Shown one piece after another: positions 11,700-23,484 of a stretch of DNA of 64,000 bases. Numbering within the stretch: the stretch's first letter is position 1; every line of letters begins with the position of its first letter. A model generated the notes under the pieces. That model did no database searches. It was not told the DNA's origin and was given only the letters and a program-made list of their open reading frames with translations. Source of the DNA: Sapria himalayana (Eukaryota > Streptophyta > Magnoliopsida > Malpighiales > Rafflesiaceae); the NCBI GenBank assembly GCA_029783825.1, contig JAREIK010002028.1:1-64000 (forward strand). Direction: 5' to 3'. A program made the position numbers and the translations under genes.

Positions 11700-11976
11700 A
11701 GAATAAAACTAGTTAGGGATGTTTCCCTCGAAATTTAGCTAGGGACCATTTCTGTAGCTCTAAATACGATAAAAATAGCTTGTGAAAATAAATTTATCTA
11801 GTGGTATTCTCTGTCATTAAGTTTTTGCTAGGAAATTTTTCCCTCATTAATATTTACCACAAGCACTTTAACATTGGAAAACTTCATCATAGATCATAGT
11901 TATTATATTTTAGCGATGGAGAAAACCCATTTAGCTAGGGATATTTGCCTAGTTATTTGGAATTTTTGTTATAGTG
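11700..11976 (+). repeat. Element B right terminus with subterminal motifs
   Basis: Boxes of TAGCTAGGGA, TTTTTGCTAGG and TTTAGCTAGGGATATTTGCC lead to the terminus TTTTTGTTATAGTG. Element C shares this region up to about its base 36040, then carries about 1 kb of CGTCGCTAAAT repeats that element B lacks. Confidence 0.7.
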
Positions 11977-14900
11977 ATCTATCTATTTTATAGTCTATTT
12001 GTAAAACTAACTGTTTATATATCTTTCTATTTGGGTATGTATCTGACTATTTATATATCTATCTATTTATTTTTTAACTATCTTTTTGTCTATATTTTAG
12101 TCTATCTATCTATCTATGTATCGATCTACTTATCCATCTATCTATCTATATTGTCTAGATATCATTCCATCTATCTATATTTTTTCTATCAATCTGTCTA
12201 TCTATATATGTGTCTATATGTTTATCTATATATCTATCTAATTATTTATTTACTTGTCTATTTATTTATATATCTATCTATTTATCTATCTATATATCTA
12301 TCTATATAACTGCCTATCTATTTATCTATCTGTCTGTCTATCTATCTAACAACCTATCTATCTATCTAATTATCTATCTATATATTTATCTATCAATCTA
12401 TATAACTATCTTTCTATCTATTTGTATATCTATTTGTCTATCTATCTATATCTATATATCTATATATCTATCTATCTATATTCAGTGTGTGTGTGTGTGT
12501 GTGTGTCTATCTATAATCTATCTGTCTATCTATATTTCTGTCTATCTATCTATATCTATCTTTCAATCTGTCTATTGATCTATCTATCTATATGTCAATT
12601 TATCTTTCAATCTATCTTTATTTCTTTCTATCTATATATTTATCTACTATCTGTCTATTTATCTATCTGTCTACCTATCTGTCTATCTATCTGTCTATCT
12701 ATCTGTCTATCTATCTGTCTATCTTTCTATCTATCAAGCAATCTATCAATCTATCTATAAATTTTTCTATCATTCTATTTATTAATCTATCTATCTATTA
12801 ATCAATTTTCTTTTTATCTATTTATCTATCTAACTATGTGTATGTCTATTAATTTGTCTATCTATTTGTCTTTCAATCTCTCTATCAAACTATCTATTTA
12901 TTTATCTTTCTATCTATCTATGTGTCTATCTATTTATCTATCTATCTATATATTTGTCTGTCTATCTATCTATATCTCTGTCAAACTATCTATTTGTCTA
13001 TATGTTTGTCTGTTTGTCTATTTTTCTATCATTTTATGTGTCGATTTGTTTATTTTTCTATCTATAAGTCTACCTACCTGCATAATTGATTGCCTATCTG
13101 ACTACTTTCCTATCTGTCTATCTATCTATCTATTTTATTATATATTTGTCTATCTATCTGTCTGTCTATATGTCTGTCTAATTTCTATCTATATATCTGT
13201 ATATCTATTTATCTATATATATATATATATATATTTATCAATTTATCTATCTATCTATCTATCAGTCTTTCTATGTCTATCTACTTGGCTATCTATCAAT
13301 CGACCTATGAAACTTTATGAGAATCTATCTATAAATATGTCTATCAATCTATCTATTTTTCTATCTATCAAACTGTCTGTCTATTTATCTATCTATCTCT
13401 CTATCTTTCTATCTATATGTCTACCTATTTATCTATCTATTAGTCTATCAATTTATATATATATTTGTCTATCAATCTCATATCGAACTATCTATCTATC
13501 TATTATATATCTATTTTTTATATGCCTATCTATCAACTTATCTATCTATTTGTCTATCTTTAGTCAGATTGTATAATTGTCTATCATTCTATGTTTCTAT
13601 TTGTTTGTTGGTTGTTTAGCTATCTGCATCCATGCGTGATTGTCTACTGCCTAATAGCTTGCATGTCTGAATGTCTAGATTTCTATTTATCTATCTATAT
13701 ATCTGTCTATCTATAAGTTTATTTATTTATTTATCTATTTGTCTAAATATCAGTTTATCTATATGTCTAACTAATTATCTATGTATCTATATGATATATT
13801 AATCTATATATCTTTCTATCTAATAGTATATCTAACTGTCTATCTATAAATCTATCTATATGTTTATATATCTACTATTTATTTATCAACTTGTCTATCC
13901 ATCTTTCTATTTATTAATCTATACACCTATCTATCTATTTAACTCTCTATCTATATGTCTATCTAACACCTTATCTATATTTCTTTCTTTCTGTCTATCT
14001 TTCTGTCTTTCTATATGTATATCTAACTTTCTATTTATTTACCTATTTATATGTCTATATCTATATATCTGTATGTCTGTATACCTATTTATCTCTCTAT
14101 TTATCCATCTATCTATATATCTATTTGTCTATCTATATTTCTATCAATCAATTAATCAATCTATCTATCGATTTGTCTATCTATATGTCTATTTATCAGT
14201 CTATATATATATATCTGTCTATCTATATGACTATTTATCTACCTACCTATATATCTATCTATCTATCTAGCTATATATTAGTCTAATAATATATTTATAT
14301 ATTTATTTATCTATCATTCTATCTATTTGTCTATGTAAATATCTATCTATCAGTCAGTCAGGCTATCTATCTATCTATTAATCTATCCATTAATCTGTAT
14401 ATCAATATGTCTATTTATCTATCTATCAATATATCTATTAATGTGTCTATTAATATGTATATCAATCAATCTATCAATTTGTATATCATTCTGTTTATCA
14501 GCCTGTGTATCTAACTATCAATCTTTCTTTTTCTCTATTTGTCTATCTATTATCAATTTATTTATCTATCAATTTTTCTATCTATATGTCTATCAATCAC
14601 TCTATGAAATAATCTATATATCTAACTATCTATTTATGTATGTATCTGTCTGTCTGTCTATATATCTATTTGTCTATATGTTTGTCGGTTTGTCTATTTG
14701 TCTATTTTTCTATTATTTTTTATATGTATATTTGTTTGTTTGTATATCTCATATGTCTGCCAACCTAACCTCATTGTCTCCCTGCTGATACTTGCTAGTC
14801 GTCTATCTTTATATCATTCTATCTATTTTAGTATCTATTTGTATTTTATCTATTTGTCTATCTATATAACTATCTATTTGTCTATATTGCTATCAGTCTA

Positions 14901-15850
14901 TCTGTATATCTATATAACCTAATGACTATTTATCTATATATCTATCTATTTAGTCTATCTATCGATCTATTCTATCTATCTATCTACTTGTCTATTCTAT
15001 ATCATTACATATATCTAAAGTATATATTCTATATATATTATATAATATATATATATATTTCTTTCTTTCCTTTCTTTCTTTATATCAATATCTAGATCTA
15101 TATATCTATCTATTTGTTTATTGATTTATCTATCAATCTATTTATTTAACTATCTAATTTTTTTCCTATCTACTTATCTATCTAAATATCTATCTATTTT
15201 TCTATCTATCTTCTATCTATCTGTCTATCTAAATGTATATCAATCTGTATATCTATATGTCAATCTATAAATCTCTCTATCTGACTAATAATTTGTTGAT
15301 TTATCTATCTATCTATCTATTTGTCAATCTATCTATCTATTTATCAAACAATCTAACTATCTATCTCTCAATTTATTAATCACTCTATCTGTCAATCTTT
15401 CTTTCAATCCATCTATCTATTTGTCTAAATATTTGTATATCTATTTGTCAATCAATCTGTCAATCAATCAATCAATCAATCTGTCTATTTATCAATCTAT
15501 GTATTTGTCTTTCTATTTTTATATATGTCTATATGTCTATATGTCTATCTGTCTATCTATCTATTTATTTGTCTATCTATCTTTCTATCTATTTATCTAT
15601 CTATCTACATATATATATCTCTATATATCTTGTCTATCATTTTTCAATATATAGTCTATCTATTTGTCTATCTATCTATCTATTTTTTTTATTTAAATGT
15701 CTATTGTATCTATCTATCTATGTATCTATGTGTATCATTTTGTTATCTATCTATCATTATGTCTATCTATCTATCTATCTATATTTCTATGTATCTATCT
15801 ATCTATATTATATCTATTTATCTATCTATTTGTTGCCTATCTATATGTCA

Positions 15851-15890
<40 letters not shown>

Positions 15891-15906
15891 GTGTGTGTGT
15901 GTGTTT

Positions 15907-15951
<45 letters not shown>

Positions 15952-16165
15952 TATCTATCAATCTGTTTGTCGATTTATGTATCTATATATCTATGTGTTT
16001 GTCTATATACTCGTACTATCCATCTCTCTATCTATTTGTTATATCTTTTTGTATATCTTTTAATCATTTTAATCTATCTATTAATCAATATATCTTTATG
16101 TCTAGCAATCTATCTATAAATATGTCTATCAATCTAATATCAATTTATATATAAATCTATAATAA
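11977..16165. repeat. (CTAT)n/(GATA)n array, right part of copy 1
   Basis: Continuation of the array interrupted by element B. Marker blocks lie at about 13031-13110, 13590-13670 and 14710-14800, and a CAGTCTAATAAT-like marker at about 14273. (GT)n occurs at 12484-12507 and 15891-15904, and a (AT)n run at 15910-15949. A short TTTC run lies at 15060-15080. Relative to copy 2 about 115 bp, including one CAGTCTAATAAT marker, is missing near 12655. The many long + strand frames are Leu-Ser-Ile-Tyr repeats and are not genes. Confidence 0.95.
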
Positions 16166-18531
16166 AATATATTAAATGAATTTTAATAATCCAATAAATA
16201 AAGTTAAAATTAAACTTCAAATATAGCATATCAATAATAAAAATAAAATCATTAATATTTTTTGTATAACAAAATTAAAATTTAAAAAGATATACAAAAA
16301 AATACTTATACGATCTTGCTCCAACTCTAAATCCATAAAACGATCATGACTACATTTGTTTAATCATCCACTCTTGAACTCTTCACTTGTCTTAATCTTC
16401 ATCTCCTTATATCTGGGTCATTTTTTTTATCTCAATCAATCAAAATAAAAGTAAATGTATATTTAAAACTGTGATGATATTACTTTGATATTTAAATTTT
16501 GCTTGAACTTGCTTTAATTCTTATATATACCTTTAACCTCCTCTAGCTCTTACAACAACACCACAAGTTTAAATTATTACTCTCAAATGCTAATTATCTT
16601 TTGTAGCATCTTCATCTTCTTTTTTTTCATCAATTATTTATGTTATTAATTTATATCTTCCAAAAAAAATAAAATCAATAATATGATGCTCATTGAATCT
16701 TTTTATCAAGGATCAATTGTACTTATATACATCAAATCATTCAAGCATTAATATTTCCAACTTATTTCTCCTCTTGTTATAAATCTAAAAAAATAATGAT
16801 TATTTAGATTATATATATTATTAAATAATATAATAAAGATATTAATTTTTCTTAATTATTTTAATAATTTACATTCTCGAAGATATTTTAATTTATTTCA
16901 CAACTAGATACACAATATATTAGGTTGAGATGCCATAATACAAATTTTTACAAACTATTAATATTTGATCCCAATATACTTCATTATTCAATTATAATTA
17001 ATATAAATAAATTATCAGCTAAATATTTCATATAGTTTTATAAAAAATATATTAATTTAAATACAGTAAATAACTAAATTAAAAAATTAACCTAATAGTT
17101 AAGACTTCTTTGTTCGTATGGAAAAATCATAATCAAAAGGTATTGAGAATGCATGTACAAGTCCAATTATTATATAATTGTATCTTATTCACCTCTCTAT
17201 TTCATCAATCTCAACATACATTTACATACATCTTCAAAGATTTTTGTATCAAGATTTACTACTAATTTTTTTGTATCATAATAAAACTTTGGGTACAAAA
17301 AATTTTTGTGGAATATAAGGCTGATAAAGCTGAATCTCTCACCGCCTATTAATGAAAACATAAATGTAACTCATTGTATGCCTCTTTTCACCAACCATCA
17401 AGCAAAGAATATGTACAAGAGGGTCTGACACCTTCAAACAAAATATTACTGTATTCTAAAAATGAGGCATAAGAATTATATTTTTTGACTTTTCCTCTTT
17501 TGCCAATTTATAACTTCTTCAAGTTATTTTTTTATTTATTAATATGAGATAAGGTGATGAAGACCATTACAAACCACATCTTTGTAAGCCTCAAAAACTA
17601 ATTTTGCTCAATAAATCATCTAATCATATTAAGCAATCTCACTTTATTATAAATACAACCACATATAACTCACTTTATTCTCTTCTTGATATATGATAGT
17701 ATTTCAATATCTTTCGACGATAAGTCAAGACAATATGCAATACATAGTATCCATTAGAAATATTGTCTTTTTTATTTCAACAATCTACCTATATAAGTTA
17801 AATTAAAACATTAATATATAAATAATATATAATGTGTAATAACCTAAATAGAATAATAAAAAAATCAAATTAAATTTTAAATATTTACTATCACATAATT
17901 TTAACTATTATCTATTATAACTTGATTAATATTATCGTTGTTAACTTCTTTCACCCAACTATCAAATAATTCAAATAATTTATTTCTCGTCTTGATCATA
18001 AAAAATTATCAATATGTTTTATAAACATGAATACATGATTTTTCTTTATAAATTCACCATGAAATTCACCAACATTCTTTCTTTCTTATCAGTTCATTCA
18101 TTTGATATAATTAAATATTCATTTTAATTCCATTATGTAAAATGATTCTTCATCAAATTCATTATAATTATTAATTCTTTTTTTATTCTTATAACTCTCA
18201 CATCATAAAAATTAAATGTCTTATATCTCAATAATATTGCCCATTTGCCTTTCAAGCATTGGTTAAGAACTAATATAGTTGACTATATTCAATGAATTAC
18301 ACTAATGTATAACTATCTACAAAATAAAATATCAAATTCTTTGTAAGAATTAATTCTTTATTAAGACTAGTTTAGATCTCTTATATTTCAAATCATATAC
18401 CTGATTATCTCAAGCATTAGTTAAGAACTAATATAGTTCACTGTATTAAATGAATTGCAAGATCATATAATCATCTACAAAATAAAATATCAGCTCTTTC
18501 TATAACCTCTTACTTTTAACCATTATTGAGA
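16166..18531. other. AT-rich region, no gene seen
   Basis: Unique-looking AT-rich sequence, duplicated at 58913-61380. No frame of convincing length or family exists on either strand. The second copy carries 73 bp more (60105-60177), lost here between two ATG triplets at 17352-17354. A twofold tandem repeat lies at 18252-18500. Confidence 0.6.
18252..18500. repeat. Twofold tandem repeat, about 158 bp period
   Basis: TCAAGCATTGGTTAAGAACT at 18252 recurs as TCAAGCATTAGTTAAGAACT at 18410. Similarity continues through CTACAAAATAAAATATCA. In copy 2 the period is about 20 bp longer, because copy 1 has lost sequence near 18370. Confidence 0.7.
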
Positions 18532-21190
18532 GTGATGCATTGTGGGGCCAGTGCATATGGCATGCTTGAGGAATGCTTGAGCTTAAGGCATGCTTGTGGC
18601 ACGCATGGCCTTTGTGTGCTAACATAGCCCAAATGCCCACTTTTCTCAACCAGACGTGTTGGGTAGGGCCTGGTTGAGTTGGCCACTACCTATGCCCCCT
18701 CACCCTAGTTGGTTAGCTAATTTCTGACGATTGGGTGCTAACACTGGTTGACTAGCAATAGCCAGTGCCCAGTGGCTATGGCCATATCCACTGGATTGGA
18801 CTAGCTAGGACAACCCATCAACCAATGCCTAGTGACCATTAGGCATCAAGCAAGGGGCCATGGGCACTACTTGTCATACAAAGTTTTTTTTTAAATTGAA
18901 ATTTAATTTTTTAAAATTTAATTATTAAATATAAATTGTATTGCATTGTAAATGAAAATGAATAAAAATCAACTCAATAAAAAACACATCTATTTCATGA
19001 TTTTGATTTAATCATAATATCACAAATAATAATAAATTAAAAACTAAGTAAAAAGCACGACAATCAATAATAGTCAACAATGGTAACATGTGAGTCTTAA
19101 GGCATGTCTGAAGCACACATGGGCGTTGGTTGTTAACACGGCCCAAAAGCTCACTTTTCTCAGCCAGGCATGTTGGGTAGGACAAGATTGAGTTGGCCAC
19201 TACCTATGCCCCCTCACCCTGGTTGGTTGGTTGGCCGGTCCTTGGCTGTTGGTGCTAATACTGGCTAACTAGCAGCCAGCCAATTCCCAATGGCCTATGG
19301 CCACAACCATTTGATTGTACTAGCTAGTGTATTAAGGTGTGCCAAGGCACACATGGCTCGCTGGTTGCTAACATGGCCCAAAGGCCCACTTTTCCCAGCC
19401 AAACATGTTGGGTAGGACAAGGTTAGGTTGGCCACACCTATGCCACCTCACCTTGGTTGGTTGGCTGGTTCCTAGTACTAACACTGGTTGACTATCAGCT
19501 AGCCAATGCCCAAAGACCTATGGACACAGCAACTAAATTATACTAGCTAGGTCAACCCATCAACTAGTGCCTAGTGGCCATTGGGTGTTAGGCTAGGGGC
19601 CATAGACACTAACTTTGTCATATAGGGTTTATTTTAAATATAATTTTGATTTTTAACAATTTAAATATTAAAAATAAACTATATTAATTGTTAATGAAAA
19701 TGAATAAGATTCACTCAAAAATATATATCTATTTCGTGATTTTGATTTTGATCTTATCACAATATCACAGATAATAATAAATTAGAAAATTAAGTAAAAA
19801 ACACAATAATCAATAGTAGTCAACAATAATAACATGTGAGTATTGTAATATCCAAGATAAGTTTGTATGGTTCAGATTGTCACATCACAAGTTTTTGTCA
19901 AAACCTCTATACCCTCGATGTCATGTGAGTCATCATCCACTAGTAATTTTTTCACTTGATCCTAAAGATTAATTAATGAATCCTAATAGTCTTTTAAGCA
20001 TGAGAATATTTTTATGATATATGGTCACAATATCAATCTCTTATCTGAAATAATATAAATAATCACAAAAAAATAAACTCAATAATATGAAAGATACCAA
20101 AAAGATTAGTAAATCATGTATAATCTTAGATAATATGAGATAGATGAATTTGTATGATTTTTAGTAATTTTATGAAGAAAGGAGAAAGATAATGCATCTT
20201 TTCGGGTTTGATTTTTGTGGTGGAAGGGGGATGACATTAAGTGATTGCCTTCTATCAGGAGTGCTTGAAGTAATTCATGCCTTTTTGTCTTTCACAAATG
20301 GTCATGCCTCCCCCCAAGTGAGGCACTTTGGCAAGGGCATTGTGGTGCCTGCACTTATTGAGTGCCTAAAGCAATCCTACTCTTAAGGCATGACTAAGGA
20401 GTGCCTGGCTGCTGGGTGCTAACATGGCCCAAAGGCCTATTTTTCTCATCCTTGTGTGTTGGTTGGTCACTACCTGTGCCCCCTCACTCTAGCTAGTTGG
20501 CTGGCTCCTGGCTACTAGTGCTAACACTAGCTTATTGGCAGCTAGCTAGTGCCCAATGGCCCGTGGCCACTACCACTAAACTGTACTGGCCAGGCCAACC
20601 TGTCTGCCCATGCCTAGCAGCCACTAGGCATCAGGCAAGAAGCCGTAGGCATTAACTTTGTCAAATAATATTAGTTTTTAAAATAGAATTTTAATTTTTA
20701 AAATAAAAATAAATAAAAATCATAACTCAATAAAAAATTTATCTATTTCATGATTTTGATTTCATCATGATATCACAAATAATAATAAATTAGAAAACTA
20801 AGTAAAAATCATGACAATCAATAGTAATTAGGAATAATAACATGTCAGTCTTCTAATATCCACAATAAATTTATATGGTTCAGATCGTCACAACTCAAAC
20901 TTATAGTCAAACCTCGATATCATTGATGTCGTGTGAGTCATCATTCACTAGAAATTATTTCACTTAATCCTAAAAACTTATTTCTGGATCCTCTCAGTCT
21001 TTTAAGCATAAGAATACTTTTATCATATATCGTCACAATTTCAGTCTCTTATTTAAAATAATATTCATAATCTCTGAATAAATAGGATCCAATATTATGT
21101 TAGATATCAGATGAGTTAGAAGATCACATATAATCTTAGATAATATGAGATTGATGGATTTATATTATTTTCACTAATTTAATATATCTA
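18532..21190. repeat. GC-richer tandem units alternating with AT-rich spacers (four units)
   Basis: The core GCTAACATGGCCCAAAGGCC then CACTTTTCTCAGCC recurs at about 18617, 19131, 19369 and 20418. Each core continues through GTTGGGTAGG, GGCCACTACCTATG, CCCCCTCACCCT, a TTGGTTGGCTGG region and GCCTAGTGGCCATTAGGCAT. Short opposed AAGGCATG and CATGCCTT motifs mark unit edges. AT-rich spacers (about 18890-19080, 19625-19850, 20660-20840) are also related to each other, and a further block starting AATATCCACAATAAATTTAT repeats at 19850-20190 and 20845-21190. The 64-codon frame at 20192-20386 spans a unit junction and is broken in copy 2, so I do not call it a gene. The nature of the repeat is unknown. 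Confidence 0.75.
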
Positions 21191-23190
21191 CATTCTTAAT
21201 ATAATCATATGATAAAAAAGAGCAATAAGTAATATCTAAGTACCGAGATAGCTCTCTCTTATTCGACGAACCATCACATCATTTACCTCTAGCTAACATA
21301 ATGAAAAAATTATTGTATTCAAATAATTTGCTCATATCTATTCTTGAAAACTAACTAAAAGACTCACTAAACTATAATACTTAGTGTCATAATATATAAA
21401 CATATTATCTAATCATTCATGAATCCTACAATATGTTTATTCTATTTTATTCATGCATGTGATAAATATTTTAATATGTTTTATAGCTCTTCCATCTTAA
21501 CCTTATTATTCAAAGATGCAATCAAATAATAAAAGTAAACATTCATAATGTATATCTTCTACTAAATTTTTAACTTATAATGTAAATTATTAATAAAAAT
21601 TTTACTAATTTTACTATTGACGTCATTGATATGAAGTGTTGATAGCCAACACTTGAATTCACACGAACTATGTATAATACTAATGGAGTCTAACATTCAT
21701 TTGAATTTTTTTTAAAGTCTACTGACGAACATTAAATGTAAAAATCTTATTGTCTGCTAGGTAACTTAATATATTTAGCTTTTAGTGAATTTTTATATTT
21801 TCAAATATGAATAAATAATGTTTATTCATACTTGCACTATAGATTAATTATATGATACATATACCTAACATAAAAAATATCATCTAATGATACATCTCTA
21901 ACTAATTCTCACAAACATATTAATCACAACACTTATATTTGAAACATTACCAAATATATACTAAAAATTTTATTTGAATATCATATTCTCTAAAGATCTT
22001 TGAAAAACACTCATATATAAGGAGTCATAATGAGGATAAACAATCTCATGAAAATATAATTTTTTTTATTTAATTTTCTACTTAAAATCAATATAGTGGG
22101 TGATAACTTATGTGAATACATCATCACAACTAATCTAAATGTCGAAAGTCACATAAATCACTTCATTGCTTTTTAAGTTCATTAATTACTAATTATTATG
22201 TTATTCCTACTAACTTACCTAGAAATTCTATGATAAATAAATTAAAAGTAAGTTTGCATAATATGAATTTTATCAAGTATTTCCTTCCATACTCATTGTC
22301 ATAAATGAAGTCAACAAACCTTAAGTTGATACAACTTCAAAATTTCACTGCTCAATTAAGTTTGTCTAAGATCTAATGGACCATATTTTTTAGTGTTATA
22401 ATTAGAATATCTCTTATAGTGGTCAATGCCACCAACCAGCCCCTCCTACATATATATATCTTTCATAATATATATATTATATCGAATCTTCTTCGATATC
22501 TCTAAAATTTTATTTTAAATTATGTTAAAATGTGTTTATACTATTGAAGTTTGCTTATTTTTTAAGTTTTTTAGTCACAGGACTCGATGTCATAAAAGAA
22601 AACTTAGTTTCGACCTCAAACATTTCTATCAAGTTACAACTATTATCTATATATAAGTCTAATTCATTTTTTTAATATTTATTATTTATTATTTTTTAAT
22701 TTAAGAGGCTAAAGCATGAGAAGAAGAATAGTATTTTTCTAATCTTTTACTTTTTTTGTTAATTATTTATTTATATAAAAATTATTAAATAAAATATATT
22801 CAATGCAATATGTATCTTTATTTTATGTGGGCAGCATGTATTTTTTTTACCTCTACATCATATTCTCATGCTTTGAAGTCATAGCTCATCATAATGAATA
22901 ACTTTGACATTTCAGTAATTAAAATTATAATTAAAAAAAGTATGGGCACAAATAGGATACTATGATGCTTTTATAATTTAAAAGCAGAGCCAAAAGAAGA
23001 GGGGAGAGAAGATGTAATTACAAATAAATTATGAAAAATAAAATTTATCAAAATATTATTTATAGATAAAATAACATTATATCTATAAATAATATTTTTT
23101 CCATTCAACAACCATATATCGAATTTTGCCCATTATACCATTGGATTCGGATGTAATCCAATAGATAAAATAATTAGAATTTTTTTTTAT
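21191..23190. other. AT-rich region, no gene seen
   Basis: AT-rich sequence with many stops in all frames. To 22019 it is shared with copy 2; beyond that no second copy lies in the window. Nothing recognisable was found. Confidence 0.55.
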
Positions 23191-23194
23191 TTTG

Positions 23195-23482
23195 GCCAAC
23201 AGCACAGCAACAAGTGTTTTCCAATCAGCAAATAGCAACCATTTTAAAATGAATGCTTTTTTCAGATGTGGTCATGCCACATTTCATGTCAATGTGCCTG
23301 CCTCATGGGTCATACCTGATACGACATGAGGCTTGTGTGTTCCCACAGAAGTAGTGCCATAGGCTAGCACGAGTGAGGCCTAGACATTATTTTGAACCAT
23401 GCCATGTCAAACCTGATATGTCTAAATTGTGTCATGTCATGGGTCGTGCTCAAGCCACCTAGCACACTTGACACCCCTATTT
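23195..23482. mobile_element. Possible fragment of a small hAT-like element
   Basis: A locally GC-richer block with CATGCCACATTTCATG, TCATGTCATGGGTCGTGC and similar words ends in TTGACACCCCTA (23470-23481). The reverse complement, TAGGGGTGTCAA, resembles the termini of plant hAT-type elements. No matching left terminus or 8-bp target duplication was found, so this is a weak assignment. Confidence 0.3.
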
Positions 23483-23484
23483 TT

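Larger units (their letters stand above)
3571..11976 (+). mobile_element. CACTA element B, non-autonomous, 8,406 bp
   Basis: The element starts with CATTATAAGAAAA at 3571 and ends with TTTTTGTTATAGTG at 11976. These are imperfect inverted termini of CACTA type (the left end has T for C at its third base). It is flanked by ATC at 3568-3570 and at 11977-11979, the 3-bp target duplication typical of the superfamily. Removing the element restores an uninterrupted CTAT array. The left subterminal region (3571-4290) matches elements A and D in inverted orientation. The right end (11505-11930) matches element C just upstream of C's terminal repeats. No tnp2 or TNPA coding sequence is visible, so it would have needed transposase in trans. 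The interior holds AT-rich minisatellites and unidentified sequence. A second copy lies at 46137-54650. Confidence 0.85.
1376..22019. repeat. Segmental duplication, copy 1
   Basis: This block is repeated in the same orientation at 43871-64000. Homology starts abruptly at 1376 (equivalent to 43871) and can be followed to 22019 (equivalent to 64000, the window end), so the true right edge is unknown. The offset is 42,495 bp at the left edge and drifts with indels. A sample around 9070-9230 shows about seven differences in 160 bases. Copy 1 lacks 285 bp and 73 bp present in copy 2, and has 228 bp and 887 bp that copy 2 lacks. It could be a real duplication or two haplotypes joined in an assembly. 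Confidence 0.9.

Noticed and set aside
19012..19200. 62-codon minus-strand frame, and the similar one at 61295-61534
   Set aside because: Both run through the tandem GC-rich units and their spacers, are not conserved between units, and match no family.
20192..20386. 64-codon frame in the GC-richer repeat
   Set aside because: It crosses the boundary where copy 2 is deleted; its first part does not exist in copy 2 and the rest is tandem repeat sequence.
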